Source: Stomoxys calcitrans (Eukaryota > Arthropoda > Insecta > Diptera > Muscidae). Taken from it: a stretch of 64,000 nucleotides of DNA. The stretch covers positions 95,083,582-95,147,581 of the forward strand of contig NC_081552.1 in NCBI RefSeq assembly GCF_963082655.1, read 5' to 3'. Position numbers and translations under genes: made by a program. The notes below the pieces were generated by a model that did no database searches, was not told where the DNA came from, and saw only the letters and a list, made by a program, of their open reading frames with translations. Below, in pieces: positions 1 to 10,310 of the stretch (positions within the stretch are counted from its first letter, which is position 1; every line of letters starts with the position of its first letter).

Positions 1-478
1 AAATCTAAATGTACTTGGACAGCAGCAGCTAGTGAAGCATATAAGATGGAGTCGTCCAGCAAATATCAAGCGCCCTGAGGAAGAGTGGTTCCACTATTTT
101 TTTAACTCCTCCTGGATGCGTTAGGAAACTCATCATGACAAGATCGAACGAACGAGGCTAACGCAACACACCGAGAAAGCAATCCGGGACACGACGATGG
201 AGACTGAGTAGAATACACTGGCAGCACAAAGTACAGGATGCTGGTAGGGATAGAACTGTCATTCCAAGCACTTCTACGGAAGAAGGAAAGAGAAGAGCAT
301 AACACTGCTAAAACGCTGAAAAAGAAAAGGAGCTCCCTGCTTTCAATTCTGGGAAGACCAAGCCAGCCCTCCCTTAATGAAGACTCCAGACAGTGTCCTA
401 CAGAGAGAGTCAAAATCGGAGCAGCTACGAAGGTAGCGCGCATGGCCCCTGAGTCTTCGTGGAGCACTGTGACTTAAA
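1..478. other. Unclassified sequence, no recognisable gene
   Basis: No family recognised. Open frames exist on both strands (about 120 codons on minus at 102-467, 79 codons on plus at 238-477), but they overlap antiparallel, show no known motif and have irregular composition. The stretch is somewhat richer in G+C than its flanks, so an old transposon coding fragment is possible; that is inference only. Confidence 0.4.
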
Positions 479-866
479 ACTGGCAAACTATCGATTATCT
501 CAACATTTGATATTTTCGATAGTTTTTATAATAAATATTGATAGTACCGATACTATCGTTATTTTCCCATTTCCTATATTTCAAACGGAAATGAGAACTA
601 AAAATCAGGAGATCGATTTATATCGAAGCAATATCAATGCGCAGACTAAATAAAACCAAGATTAATAAATTCAGTTGGAAGTCGTAAGAGATATCATTGC
701 ACAAAATGTTAGCATAATCGGATGAAAATTGCGCCCTCTATAGGCGCAATGCATCTTAAAGGATAGATTTAGTGTCGCATCGCTTATTTTTGTTTAATTT
801 TGCAAAAAGATTAACTTTTCCGATAGTATCCATAGAAAAATTAACAATCGATATTCAGGCATAAAA
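479..866 (+). mobile_element. MITE-like element C, copy 1
   Basis: Begins with CTGGCAAACTATCGAT and matches, in reverse complement, the interrupted copy at 2363-2670 plus 6561-6663 across almost its whole length. At 597-605 it is uninterrupted (GAGAACTAAAAATCAGG), so it supplies the empty-site version of the insertion in copy 2. The distal end near 866 has lost the second terminal repeat. It is non-coding. Superfamily is not assigned; TATCGAT-rich ends and about 0.4 kb length suggest a non-autonomous DNA transposon. Confidence 0.65.
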
Positions 867-1839
867 TTATCAGCTGCGAGTATAGAGGGGACATCTTGAT
901 GCTGCGTTTTGGGTCAACAAAATTGATACATTCAAAAAGCTCGTTGGAAGTATCCACACTCCTTGGGAGGGCGCAAAACTCGACCTGGTGAGAAAAATTG
1001 GACATCCCTCGCTTACAAGAGCGCCGGTCTTCATCAGGAGATGGGACAGAAAATTCGTGACGGAACGCATTCATAGGCAAGCAAAACCAATGCTTGGTCA
1101 CAGAGAAATGTGAGTTCTTCCACAGGGAGGATAATGATTAAGAGACTCTCTTTGTGCTGGGGATGATCAAGTTTCCATGACAAGTTCGGCTAAGACTAAA
1201 GCCATGGCATTCTAAGGAAACCAAGGCTGTCTTTTTCAAGATTGAAACAACCAGGAGAGACAAAGATCCTCATATTGAAACATTAGGGATTGTAGTGGCA
1301 GGAGATACCGCCTAATATTGAAACATCAGGCAGTGCAGTGATAGGAGACTCAATGCAGCGTAATTAGAAGGAAGCCGACGATGAGACCAACACCCACTCC
1401 GAAGATTTTCAAGATTTGGATAGGCAAAGATTCTAATATTGGAACATCAGGCACTGCAGTGACAGGAAACTTAATGCAGCCTAAAGAACAGATAGCCGAC
1501 AATGAGAACATCACCCATTCCCAACAAGCCCATATACAGGCCATATACCAAAGATTGAGACCATCCAGATAAAGCAAAGTTTATGGACTGAACCATATCA
1601 ACTACCAATAATCCTATGGCAAGTCTGGTACTCGGCCGAGAGACCTGCATTACTTGTCATTAAAATTATACATTTTCCCCAGAGTTTTCAACATCGGATG
1701 CAACAGTGATGTGACAGGGAGACGGTGGAAAATACCTGGCCTCACTTTATATGCCTTTCGACTCATCGAGACCGTGGGGTAGTACCAACACAAATAAGCT
1801 TGCCCAAGCCCTAGCAGAATTCTTGAATACTAATATTGG
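867..1839. other. Degenerate repeat-derived sequence, no intact gene
   Basis: Nothing intact. A phrase of the type ATTGAAACATCAGGCAGTGC recurs with changes at about 1276, 1317 and 1437, giving a weak local duplication. Because it lies just upstream of a LINE endonuclease-linker fragment on the same strand, it could be decayed ORF1 or endonuclease sequence of that element. This is inference; no motif confirms it. Confidence 0.35.
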
Positions 1840-2340
1840 TAACACTGGTACCTGTGGATACGGGCGTCTCCATGGAGCAGTGACCATCGCTACATTAGGT
1901 TTAGAATAGGACAGCCAACACAGAATCTAATAAGGAGACTGGACTAAATTCGCGAGCCTACTCCGAAGAAGACCTGAACACGATAAATAAATTGTCCAAG
2001 CATTTAAGACATTGACGACAATGTCAACAGGACTACAATTTTAATATTGGGGTCTTTCGAACATAGTTGTCCTCTTCGAGAAAGGAAATCAGCGCAAGAA
2101 AAACCCTGCATGACTGGGGAGTTTCGCAACTTTAAAACAGAGCATGCTGTAAAAACAGAAGTTTATGGATTGTGTTGGTGGGTTGTGTCTGAAAACGGCT
2201 TAAGAAATACAATAAGATTATCAGTGCGGCAAACCGTGTCTCCCGGAAGCTTTTCTTCGAACAGATCGATAGCACTTTTTACACCGCCAAGATGAAAAAG
2301 TTTTTTCAAAAGCCCATGTCCGAACTAAAACGTTAGTAGA
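1840..2340 (+). pseudogene. LOA/R1-like LINE fragment: endonuclease C-terminus and linker
   Basis: Plus-strand frames contain an endonuclease-end signature (SSDHRYIRFRIGQPTQN near 1880-1930, matching the SDH-Y-I-F pattern of apurinic-type LINE endonucleases). This is followed at 2050-2130 by a linker peptide starting GSFEHSCPLRERKSAQEKP and at about 2200-2330 by a stretch reading NKIISAANRVSWKLFFEQID in another frame. The same linker wording (REYNKIIRAAKR) is seen on the minus strand near 20220, so both derive from one LINE family. Several frameshifts and stops break it. The distal 70 bases are repeated as the start of the tandem duplication at 4086. Confidence 0.7.
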
Positions 2341-2362
2341 CGACATGGGAGTGAGAGCTAAA

Positions 2363-2670
2363 GCTGGCAAAATATCGATGGCACTATCGATGCTATCGAT
2401 ATTTAATTTTTTGGCTGAATATCGATTAATATTTTTCCGATGGATAATATCGCAAAACTTAAATTTTTGGCAAAACTAAACAAAAATAGGCTATCCGACA
2501 CTGAGTATATCATTTAAGATATATTGCGCCCATAGAGAGCGCAATTTTCATCCGATTAGACAAATACTTTGACAGTGATTTCTCTTATGACTTCCAACTG
2601 ACTTTATAAACCTTGATTTTATTTGGTCTGTGCACTGATATTGCTTCCATATAAATCGATCTCCTGATTT
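2363..2670 (-). mobile_element. MITE-like element C, copy 2, first part
   Basis: Starts GCTGGCAAAATATCGAT, a near match to the inverted end at 6647-6663. It aligns to copy 1 (479-866) in reverse complement up to the phrase CTCCTGATTTT, where Helentron B begins. The remaining 103 bases lie at 6561-6663, so the original element was about 411 bp. The part at 2363-2670 is repeated at 4178-4485 by the tandem duplication. Confidence 0.7.
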
Positions 2671-3730
2671 TTATACCCGAAGGATGGGGGTATATTCATT
2701 TTGTCATTCCGTTTGCAACACATCGAAATATCCATTTCCAACCCTATAAAGTATATATATTCTTGATCAGCGTAAAAATCTAAGACGATCTAAACATGTC
2801 CGTCCGTCTGTCTGTTGAAATCACACTACAATCTTTAAAAATAGAGATATTGAGTTGAAACTTTGCAAAGATGCTTTTCTTGCCCATAGCAGGTTAAGTT
2901 CGAAGATGGGCTATATCGGACTATAGCCCCCATATAGACCGATCTGCCAATTTCGGGTCTTAAGTCTTTAAATGCCACATTTATGACCTGATTTTGCTGA
3001 AATTTGGGACAGTGGGTTATGTAAGGCCCTTCGATATCCTTCGTCAATTTGGCCCAGATCGGTCCAGATTTTGATATAGCTGATATGTAGACCGATCTGC
3101 CAATCGATTTTGTTGAAATTTGGGACAGTGACTTATGTTACTGCCCGTCAAAATCCCTTGTCAATTTGGCCCAGATAGGTCCAGATTTGGATATAGCTGC
3201 CATATAGACCGATCCGCCGATTTAGTGTCTTAGGCCCATAAAAGGCACATTTATTATCTGATTTTGCCGAAATTTGGGACAGTGAGTTGTGTTAGGCCCT
3301 TCGACATTCTTTTACAATTTGGCTCAGATCGGTTCAGATTTGGATATAGCTGCAATATAGACTGATCTCTCGATTTAAGGTTCTGGGACCAAAATAGGCG
3401 CATAAGTCTTGGGCCCATAAAAGGCGCATTTATAATCCGATTTCACTGAAATTTGACACAGTGACTTATGTTAGGCTTTTCGTCATCTGCTGATATGGTT
3501 CAGATTGGTTTAGTTTTAGATATAGCTACTAAAAAGATCACTATTTTGTTATGCACAATTGAAGAATTGACTTGTACTTATTGGTATTTGGTCCAAATCG
3601 GAACATTTTTCGATATAGCTGCTATGGGGCATAAGGTATGCATTTTTCACCGGATTTTGACAAAAGGTGGTTTATCCAAAGGGTGGGTATCCAAAGTTCG
3701 GCCCGGCCGAACTTAACGCCTTTTAACTTG
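2671..3730 (+). mobile_element. Helentron-type non-autonomous element, family B (mini-me/DINE-1-like)
   Basis: 5' end TTATACCCGAAGGATGGGGG, then the (TA)n tract, then CATGTCCGTCCGTCTGTCTG, which is the (GTCY)n proto-microsatellite of mini-me/DINE-1 elements. The body holds ~150-bp central repeats (phrases like CCAGATTTGGATATAGCTG), and the 3' end has an AGTTCGGCCCGGCCGAACT hairpin followed by TTTTAACTTGTT. There is no terminal inverted repeat. It is inserted in MITE C. Mobilisation by a Helentron Rep/helicase in trans is known for the family; no such gene lies here. Confidence 0.85.
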
Positions 3731-4085
3731 TTATACCCTCCACCATAGGATGGGGGGCGTACTAATTTCGTCATTCTGTTTGTAACTACTCGAAATATTC
3801 GTATGAGATCCCATAATGTATATATTTATATTCTTGATCGTTGTGAAATTTTTTGTCGATCTAGCCGTGTCCGTCCGTCTGTCTGTCGAAAGCACGCTAA
3901 CTTCCGAAGGAGTAAAGCTAGCCGCTTGAAATTTTGAACAAATACTTCTTATTAGTGTAGGTCGGTTGGTATTGTAAATGGGCCATATCGGTCCATGTTT
4001 TTATATAGCTGCCATATAAACCGATCTTGGGTCTTGACTTCTTGAGCCTCTAGAGGGCGCAATTCTTATCCGATTGGAATGAAAT
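3731..4085 (+). mobile_element. Helentron family A, 5' part truncated by the duplication junction
   Basis: Begins TATACCCTCCACCATAGG directly at the 3' end of the family B element, with no spacer, then carries (TA)n and (GTCY)n. It stops at GGAATGAAAT, where unit 2 of the tandem duplication begins. The uncut version is at 5546-6560, so the truncation is a product of the duplication and not of transposition. Confidence 0.85.
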
Positions 4086-5899
4086 AGCACTTTTTACACC
4101 GCCAAGATGAAAAAGTTTTTTCAAAAGCCCATGTCCGAACTAAAACGTTAGTAGACGACATGGGAGTGAGAGCTAAAGCTGGCAAAATATCGATGGCACT
4201 ATCGATGCTATCGATATTTAATTTTTTGGCTGAATATCGATTAATATTTTTCCGATGGATAATATCGCAAAACTTAAATTTTTGGCAAAACTAAACAAAA
4301 ATAGGCTATCCGACACTGAGTATATCATTTAAGATATATTGCGCCCATAGAGAGCGCAATTTTCATCCGATTAGACAAATACTTTGACAGTGATTTCTCT
4401 TATGACTTCCAACTGACTTTATAAACCTTGATTTTATTTGGTCTGTGCACTGATATTGCTTCCATATAAATCGATCTCCTGATTTTTATACCCGAAGGAT
4501 GGGGGTATATTCATTTTGTCATTCCGTTTGCAACACATCGAAATATCCATTTCCAACCCTATAAAGTATATATATTCTTGATCAGCGTAAAAATCTAAGA
4601 CGATCTAAACATGTCCGTCCGTCTGTCTGTTGAAATCACACTACAATCTTTAAAAATAGAGATATTGAGTTGAAACTTTGCAAAGATGCTTTTCTTGCCC
4701 ATAGCAGGTTAAGTTCGAAGATGGGCTATATCGGACTATAGCCCCCATATGACCGATCCGCCAATTTCGGGTCTTAAGTCTTTAAATGCCACATTTATGA
4801 CCTGATTTTGCTGAAATTTGGGACAGTGGGTTATGTAAGGCCCTTCGATATCCTTCGTCAATTTGGCCCAGATCGGTCCAGATTTTGATATAGCTGACAT
4901 GTAGACCGATCTGCCAATCGATTTTGTTGAAATTTGGGACAGTGACTTATGTTACTGCCCGTCAAAATCCCTTGTCAATTTGGCCCAGATAGGTCCAGAT
5001 TTGGATATAGCTGCCATATAGACCGATCCGCCGATTTAGTGTCTTAGGCCCATAAAAGGCACATTTATTATCTGATTTTGCCGAAATTTGGGACAGTGAG
5101 TTGTGTTAGGCCCTTCGACATTCTTTTACAATTTGGCTCAGATCGGTTCAGATTTGGATATAGCTGCAATATAGACTGATCTCTCGATTTAAGGTTCTGG
5201 GACCAAAATAGGCGCATAAGTCTTGGGCCCATAAAAGGCGCATTTATAATCCGATTTCACTGAAATTTGACACAGTGACTTATGTTAGGCTTTTCGTCAT
5301 CTGCTGATATGGTTCAGATCGGTTTAGTTTTAGATATAGCTACTAAAAAGATCACTATTTTGTTATGCACAATTGAAGAATTGACTTGTACTTATTGGTA
5401 TTTGGTCCAAATCGGAACATTTTTCGATATAGCTGCTATGGGGCATAAGGTATGCATTTTTCACCGGATTTTGACAAAAGGTGGTTTATCCAAAGGGTGG
5501 GTATCCAAAGTTCGGCCCGGCCGAACTTAACGCCTTTTAACTTGTTATACCCTCCACCATAGGATGGGGGGCGTACTAATTTCGTCATTCTGTTTGTAAC
5601 TACTCGAAATATTCGTATGAGATCCCATAATGTATATATTTATATTCTTGATCGTTGTGAAATTTTTTGTCGATCTAGCCGTGTCCGTCCGTCTGTCTGT
5701 CGAAAGCACGCTAACTTCCGAAGGAGTAAAGCTAGCCGCTTGAAATTTTGCACAAATACTTCTTATTAGTGTAGGTCGGTTGGCATTGTAAATGGACCAT
5801 ATCGGTCCATGTTTTGATATAGCTGCCATATAAACCGATCTTGGGTCTTGACTTCTTGAGCCTCTAGAGGGCGCAATTCTTATCCGATTGGAATGAAAT
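4086..5899. repeat. Tandem duplication unit 2
   Basis: Near-identical to 2271-4085. It contains MITE C first part (4178-4485), Helentron B (4486-5545) and the beginning of Helentron A, which in this unit continues intact to 6560. An identical 82-codon open frame falls at 3468-3716 and 5282-5530 in the two units; it is non-coding Helentron sequence and simply shows how little the units have diverged. Confidence 0.9.
4486..5545 (+). mobile_element. Helentron family B, duplicated copy
   Basis: Second copy of the element at 2671-3730, created by the local tandem duplication and not by a new insertion: both its flanks are also duplicated. Complete from TTATACCCGAAGG to the TTCGGCCCGGCCGAA hairpin and CTTGTT. 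Confidence 0.85.
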
Positions 5900-6560
5900 T
5901 TTGCACGACGTGTTTTGTTATGATATCCAACAACTGTGCCAAGTATGGTTCAAATCGGGCCATAACTCGATATAGCTGCCATATAAACCGATCTTGGGTC
6001 TTGACTTCTTGAGCCTCTAGAGTGCGCAATTCTTATCCGATTGGAATGAAATTTTGCACGTAGTATTTTGTTATGATATCCAACAACTGTGCAAAGTATG
6101 GTTCAAATCGGTTCATAACCTGATATAGCTGCCATATAAACCGATCTGGGATCTTGACTTCTTGAGCCTCTAGAGGTCGCAATTATTATCCGATATGCCT
6201 GAAATTTTGTAAGACGGATTCTCTCATGACCATCAACATACGTGTTTATTATGGTCTGAATCGGTGAATAGCCCGATACAGGTCCCATATAAATCGATCT
6301 CTCTATTTTATTTCTTGAACCCCTAAAGGGCGCAATTCTTATTCGAATTGGCTGACATTTTACACAGGTCTCCAATATATAATTTAATTGTGGTCCAAAC
6401 CGGACCATATCTTGATATCGCTCTAATAGCAGAGCAAATCTCTTCTTATATCCTTTTTTTGCCTAAGAAGAGATGCCGGGAAAAGAACTCGACAAATGCG
6501 CTCCATGGTGGAGGGTATATAAGATTCGGCCCGGCCGAATTTAGCACGCTTTTACTTGTT
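5546..6560 (+). mobile_element. Helentron family A, complete copy
   Basis: Starts TATACCCTCCACCATAGG immediately after the family B 3' end and runs through (TA)n, (GTCY)n (GTCCGTCCGTCTGTCTGTCG at 5682) and about five ~150-bp central repeats (each with ATATAGCTGCCATATAAACC). It ends in GGTGGAGGGTATATAAGATT, the TTCGGCCCGGCCGAA hairpin and CACGCTTTTACTTGTT. Bases after 6560 resume MITE C. About 1.0 kb and non-coding. Confidence 0.9.
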
Positions 6561-6663
6561 ACTTCTCATTTTCGTTTGAAATGTAGGTGATGGGAAGTTA
6601 ACGATAGTTATTATTAAAACTATCGAAAATATCGAATGTTGCAATTATCGATAGTTTGCCAGC
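6561..6663 (-). mobile_element. MITE-like element C, copy 2, second part
   Basis: Runs ACTTCTCATTTTCG to TATCGATAGTTTGCCAGC and aligns in reverse complement to 479-596 of copy 1. Together with 2363-2670 it reconstitutes one element split by the Helentron pair. Contains the 8-mer TATCGATA at 6646-6653. Confidence 0.7.
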
Positions 6664-7131
6664 TCTATTAAAAGCAGACACAACAGAGGACATGTTGAGG
6701 CGTTTGATGAAAAGACATTTTCTACTGGTGCGACGGGACTAACGGAGACATCAGAATATTGTAACAACGAGGTTGATCGAATTCTTATCGCTACAAAGTT
6801 TATGGTAAAGGAAGCCTCAAGGAGCTTCAATCTAAGTCACCCCCGTCTTTTTAGCGTTACTGCAGAAGGAGGCCGACTATCAAACCGCATGCCTGTATCA
6901 ATGGAAGGTCGATGCATAAAATAGAAATTTTTTTGTACATAAATTCGGCGAGTAACGATATGTCTTCTTTCTGTTCAAACAATGTTTTTCTTTCTCGTTT
7001 CAGAACACAATTACAGGAAGAAACTTAATATGCTGCCATGGTGTAGAGGAAATTAGTTCTTAGCGCTACTGCCCAGAACAACCCAAAAATGTAGCGTGAC
7101 ATGGCCTGAAAATTTGTTAGAATTAGACATT
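6664..7131. other. Unclassified spacer
   Basis: No gene or repeat recognised. A plus-strand reading from about 6670 (KADTTEDMLRRLMKRHF) is faintly like the pre-RT linker of LOA-like LINEs (pattern S-E-E-L-L-D-H-F), but the match is too weak to call. Confidence 0.3.
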
Positions 7132-7925
7132 AACAAGTAAAAGCGCCCTATGTTCGGACGGCCCGAATCTTGAGAACCCACCACAATAGATTCTGCTAAA
7201 AATTTATACAAAATAAATTTGGTTTAAGGGCATTATTTTGTTCTACATACCATAAATACTGTCAAATTAACAAAAATTAAAGCTTCTAGGAACCGAACAA
7301 GGCTATATCAGGTAATAGACTGATTTGGACCGTATTTGGCACAGTTGTTGGAAGCCGTAACAGTACACAACATGCAAAAATTTTACCCAAATCGGACAAA
7401 AATTGCGGCTTGTAAGGGCTCCAGAAGTCAAATCGGGAGATCGGTTTATATGGGAGTTATATGGATTATATTCCGATTTAAACCGTTCTAAGCACAGTTG
7501 CTGCAAGTCATAGCAAAACACTTCATGCAAACTTTCAGCCAAATCGGACAAAAAATTGAGGCTTATAAGGGCTCAAGAAGTTAAAACGGAGATCGGTTTA
7601 TCGGACGAAAATTGGGGCTTCAAGAGGCTCAAAAAATCAAATCGGGAGATCGGTTTGCATGGGAGCTGTATATAAATCCAACCGATATGGCCCAGATGAA
7701 ATCTCCAACGATCTACATCGGTAGTATCTGTGCAAAATTTCAAGCGGCTGGCTTTATGCGTTCAACTGCTATCATGTTTTCCAGAGACGGACGAACATGG
7801 CTAGATCGACTCAGAATGTCGAGACAATACAGAATATATACGCTTTATGGGGTCGCGGATCAATATTTCGAAATCGGAATGACTAAATTAGTATACGCTC
7901 ATCCTTTGGTGGTAGGTATAAAAAA
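7132..7925 (-). mobile_element. Degenerate Helentron family A-like element, reversed
   Basis: Begins AACAAGTAAAAGCGCCCTA with a decayed hairpin (GTTCGGACGGCCCGAA) and ends ATACGCTCATCCTTTGGTGG followed by TATAAAAA. The (GTCY)n site is reduced to AGAGACGGACGAACATGG near 7782. Internal ~150-bp units with AATCGGGAGATCGGTTTATA are recognisable. More diverged than the other copies, so probably an older insertion. Confidence 0.75.
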
Positions 7926-9049
7926 AAAAAAATTGATCTGGCTTTGATTTAACTTTGTTTCCAGAAACTTTTAAAATTGAAATGCCAAATATTTTTTATG
8001 CAGCTATGGAATTTTTCAACGCATATGATTTCACAAAGGATTTTTACAACTGATAACACGCCGACGTACACCTTTCATAGTGAGTAATAGATTGAAAATA
8101 AAACTATGTATCTACACTAAACACTTTCGTTTATTTGTTAACAGTCTATAAAATATTGTGGATATGGCGTAACTGAACTTCTGGGAAAATATGCTGCTTA
8201 CCACTATGCGACTTATTTGCAATTTCGAATTTTGCGAAGCCATTGAAAGTGTGAACATTTTTATTTTAATAGTAAATATATATATATATATTAACAAAGT
8301 GTAAATTCGAGATATATTAATAAAATAAAACAAGGGATTAATACAATATGAGAATAATTACTACATCTACAATTAAAAAAATTATTTCTACGTGTTAGTT
8401 AAAACTGAACAAAATAGAAGCAGACATTTTACAAAAATTTTATAAAGTTTGTACTGTAAAAATTTCGAACATTATATACCATCAATTGTATTGAGTTCAG
8501 TTCAAATTATCTTTCACTATTGTTCATCATATGCACTGAATAAAGAATAATTTAGTTCCATTTAGTAACGTTGCACCATAATGAAGTTCATTTTATGTAA
8601 GTATATTTTAGAAATGCATTAACTAGTAACGAATAAAATTGTTTTTATATAAAGTTCAACTTTATTCGAAAGTAGTTTATTTTTTTCATTATCAAGTTTT
8701 TTGCTTGCTGGGGAGAAGATCATCAAACTTTTGTTTGTTTCTCTTTCGAGACGCGCTCAATGATCGGAGATTTTCTTTGCAAATGGAAAAAGAAAGCCAC
8801 TGATTGCAACTGATATCATCTGCTATGGGACGCGTTTCGTATTTAGTTAGAAGACTTTTCAACCATATAAGGTGTGATGGCTTCAAGGGCAGTCCGTTGG
8901 TATGTTGATTTTAATTCGTATTAATTGCGAAAACGCCTCTATGATACAATTACTACATTAACCACGCTCGACAACCCCGTCTATTGGCTGTACTTTTTCC
9001 CAATGCATAGTAGTTTATTTTAACTCAACCATTGTGTGACTGTTTTTTG
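7926..9049. other. AT-rich spacer without recognised genes
   Basis: Very AT-rich, with (TA)n at 8277-8292. A 64-codon minus-strand open frame at 8692-8886 (contains KENLRSLSASRKRNKQKFDD) has mixed composition but no motif I recognise. No splice-site arrangement or neighbouring exon supports it as a gene. Confidence 0.35.
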
Positions 9050-9290
9050 AGTGTACGGTGACCCCCTCCCATCAAATTGTGGTGTACCACTCAAAGTAGA
9101 CAGTTCTACGTTGCTCAAGCGGAACCGTTACCACATGACCAGAAACAGACCTCTTTTCGTTGGGTTTGGCAAATGAAAGTTGTCTTCGAAGGCCCACACG
9201 GTCGATTGTTTTGGCCTCATACACGAATCGCCATAATCCACGTCGATAACTGTGAAGAATGGTCACAGGAAAAGGTCACGAGATAAAAAT
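9050..9290 (-). pseudogene. mariner transposase fragment
   Basis: Two minus-strand frames read consecutive pieces of a mariner-type transposase catalytic region: one gives PKQSTVWAFEDNFHLPNPTK, the next gives SGHVVTVPLEQRRTVYFEWY with TTI. In mariner proteins the order is DETW, QSTVW.F.DEPNPTK, then GHVATVPLEQRRTV.SEWYTTICLP, so the pieces are in register with one frameshift between them near 9140. The catalytic aspartates lie outside or are lost. Only about 75 codons remain, cut on the upstream side by a Helentron at 9313. Dead fragment. Confidence 0.7.
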
Positions 9291-9312
9291 TTTTTTTTTG
9301 TCAAACTAATTT

Positions 9313-10310
9313 TTATACCCTCCACCATAGGATGGGGGGTATACTAATTTCGTCATTCTGTTTGTAACTACTCGAAATATTCGTCTGAGACCCATAAAGT
9401 ATATAGATTCTTGATCGTCGCGACATTTTATGTCGATCTAGCCATGTCCGTCCGTCTGTCCGTCCGTCTGTCCGTCCGTCCGTCTGTCTGTAGAAAGCAC
9501 GCTAACTTCCGAAGGAGTAAAGCTAGCCGCTTGAAATTTTGCACAAATACTTCTTATTAGTGTAGGTCGGTTGGTATTGTAAATGGGCCAATCCATCAAA
9601 CATGGACCGGTAGGTCCATGTTTGATTCTTATCCGATTGGAATGAAATTTTGCACGTCAAGTTTTGTTATGATATCCAACAACTGTGCCAAGTATGGTTG
9701 AAATCGGTTCATAACCTGATATAGCTGTCATACAAACCGATCTAGGGTCTTGACTTTTTGAGCATCTAGAGGGCGCAATTCTTATCCGATTGGAATGAAG
9801 TTTTGCAAGACGTATTTTATTCTTACTTTCAACAACTGTGTCAAATAAGGTTCAAATCGGTTCATAACCTGATATAGCTGCCATATAAACCGATCTGGGA
9901 TTTTGACTTCTTGAGCCTCTAGAGGTCGCAATTATTATCCGATTTGCCTGAAATTTTGTACGACGGATTCTCTCATGACCATCAACATACGTGTTTATTA
10001 TGGCTGAATCTGTCTATAACCCGATACAGCTCCCATATAAATCGATCTCTCTATTTTACTTCTTGAGCCCCCAAAGGGTGCAGTTCTTATTCGAATTGGC
10101 TGACATTTTACACAGGTCTCCAACATATAATTTAATTGTGGTCCAAACCGGACCATATCTTGACATCGCTCTGAAAGCAGGGCAAATCTTTTCTTATATC
10201 CTTATTTTTTGCCTAAGAAGAGATGCCGGGAAAAGAACTCGACAAATGCGATCCATGGTGGAGGGTATATAAGATTCGGCCTGCCCGAACTTAGCACCCT
10301 TTTACTTGTT
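9313..10310 (+). mobile_element. Helentron family A, complete copy
   Basis: TTATACCCTCCACCATAGG at the 5' end, and a (GTCY)n array expanded to 9446-9491. The first central repeats are shortened by a deletion near 9590-9625. 3' end GATTCGGCCTGCCCGAACTT (hairpin with two mismatches) then CACCCTTTTACTTGTT. Inserted between T-rich flanks. Confidence 0.85.

Larger units (their letters stand above)
2271..4085. repeat. Tandem duplication unit 1 (1,815 bp)
   Basis: Bases 2271-4085 recur at 4086-5899 with only a handful of differences, including one base deleted near 4750. The unit contains the end of a LINE fragment, the first half of MITE C copy 2, a complete Helentron B and the first 355 bases of Helentron A. 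The junction falls at a short A/T microhomology (GAAAT against GAT before AGCAC), as expected for microhomology-mediated duplication. A haplotype collapse or assembly artefact would look the same. Confidence 0.9.

Noticed and set aside
102..467. 121-codon minus ORF as a membrane or secreted protein
   Set aside because: Overlaps an antiparallel 79-codon frame, has no motif and irregular composition; treated as chance or an old TE fragment.
3468..3716. Identical 82-codon ORFs at 3468-3716 and 5282-5530
   Set aside because: Both lie in non-coding Helentron B sequence and are identical only because of the tandem duplication.
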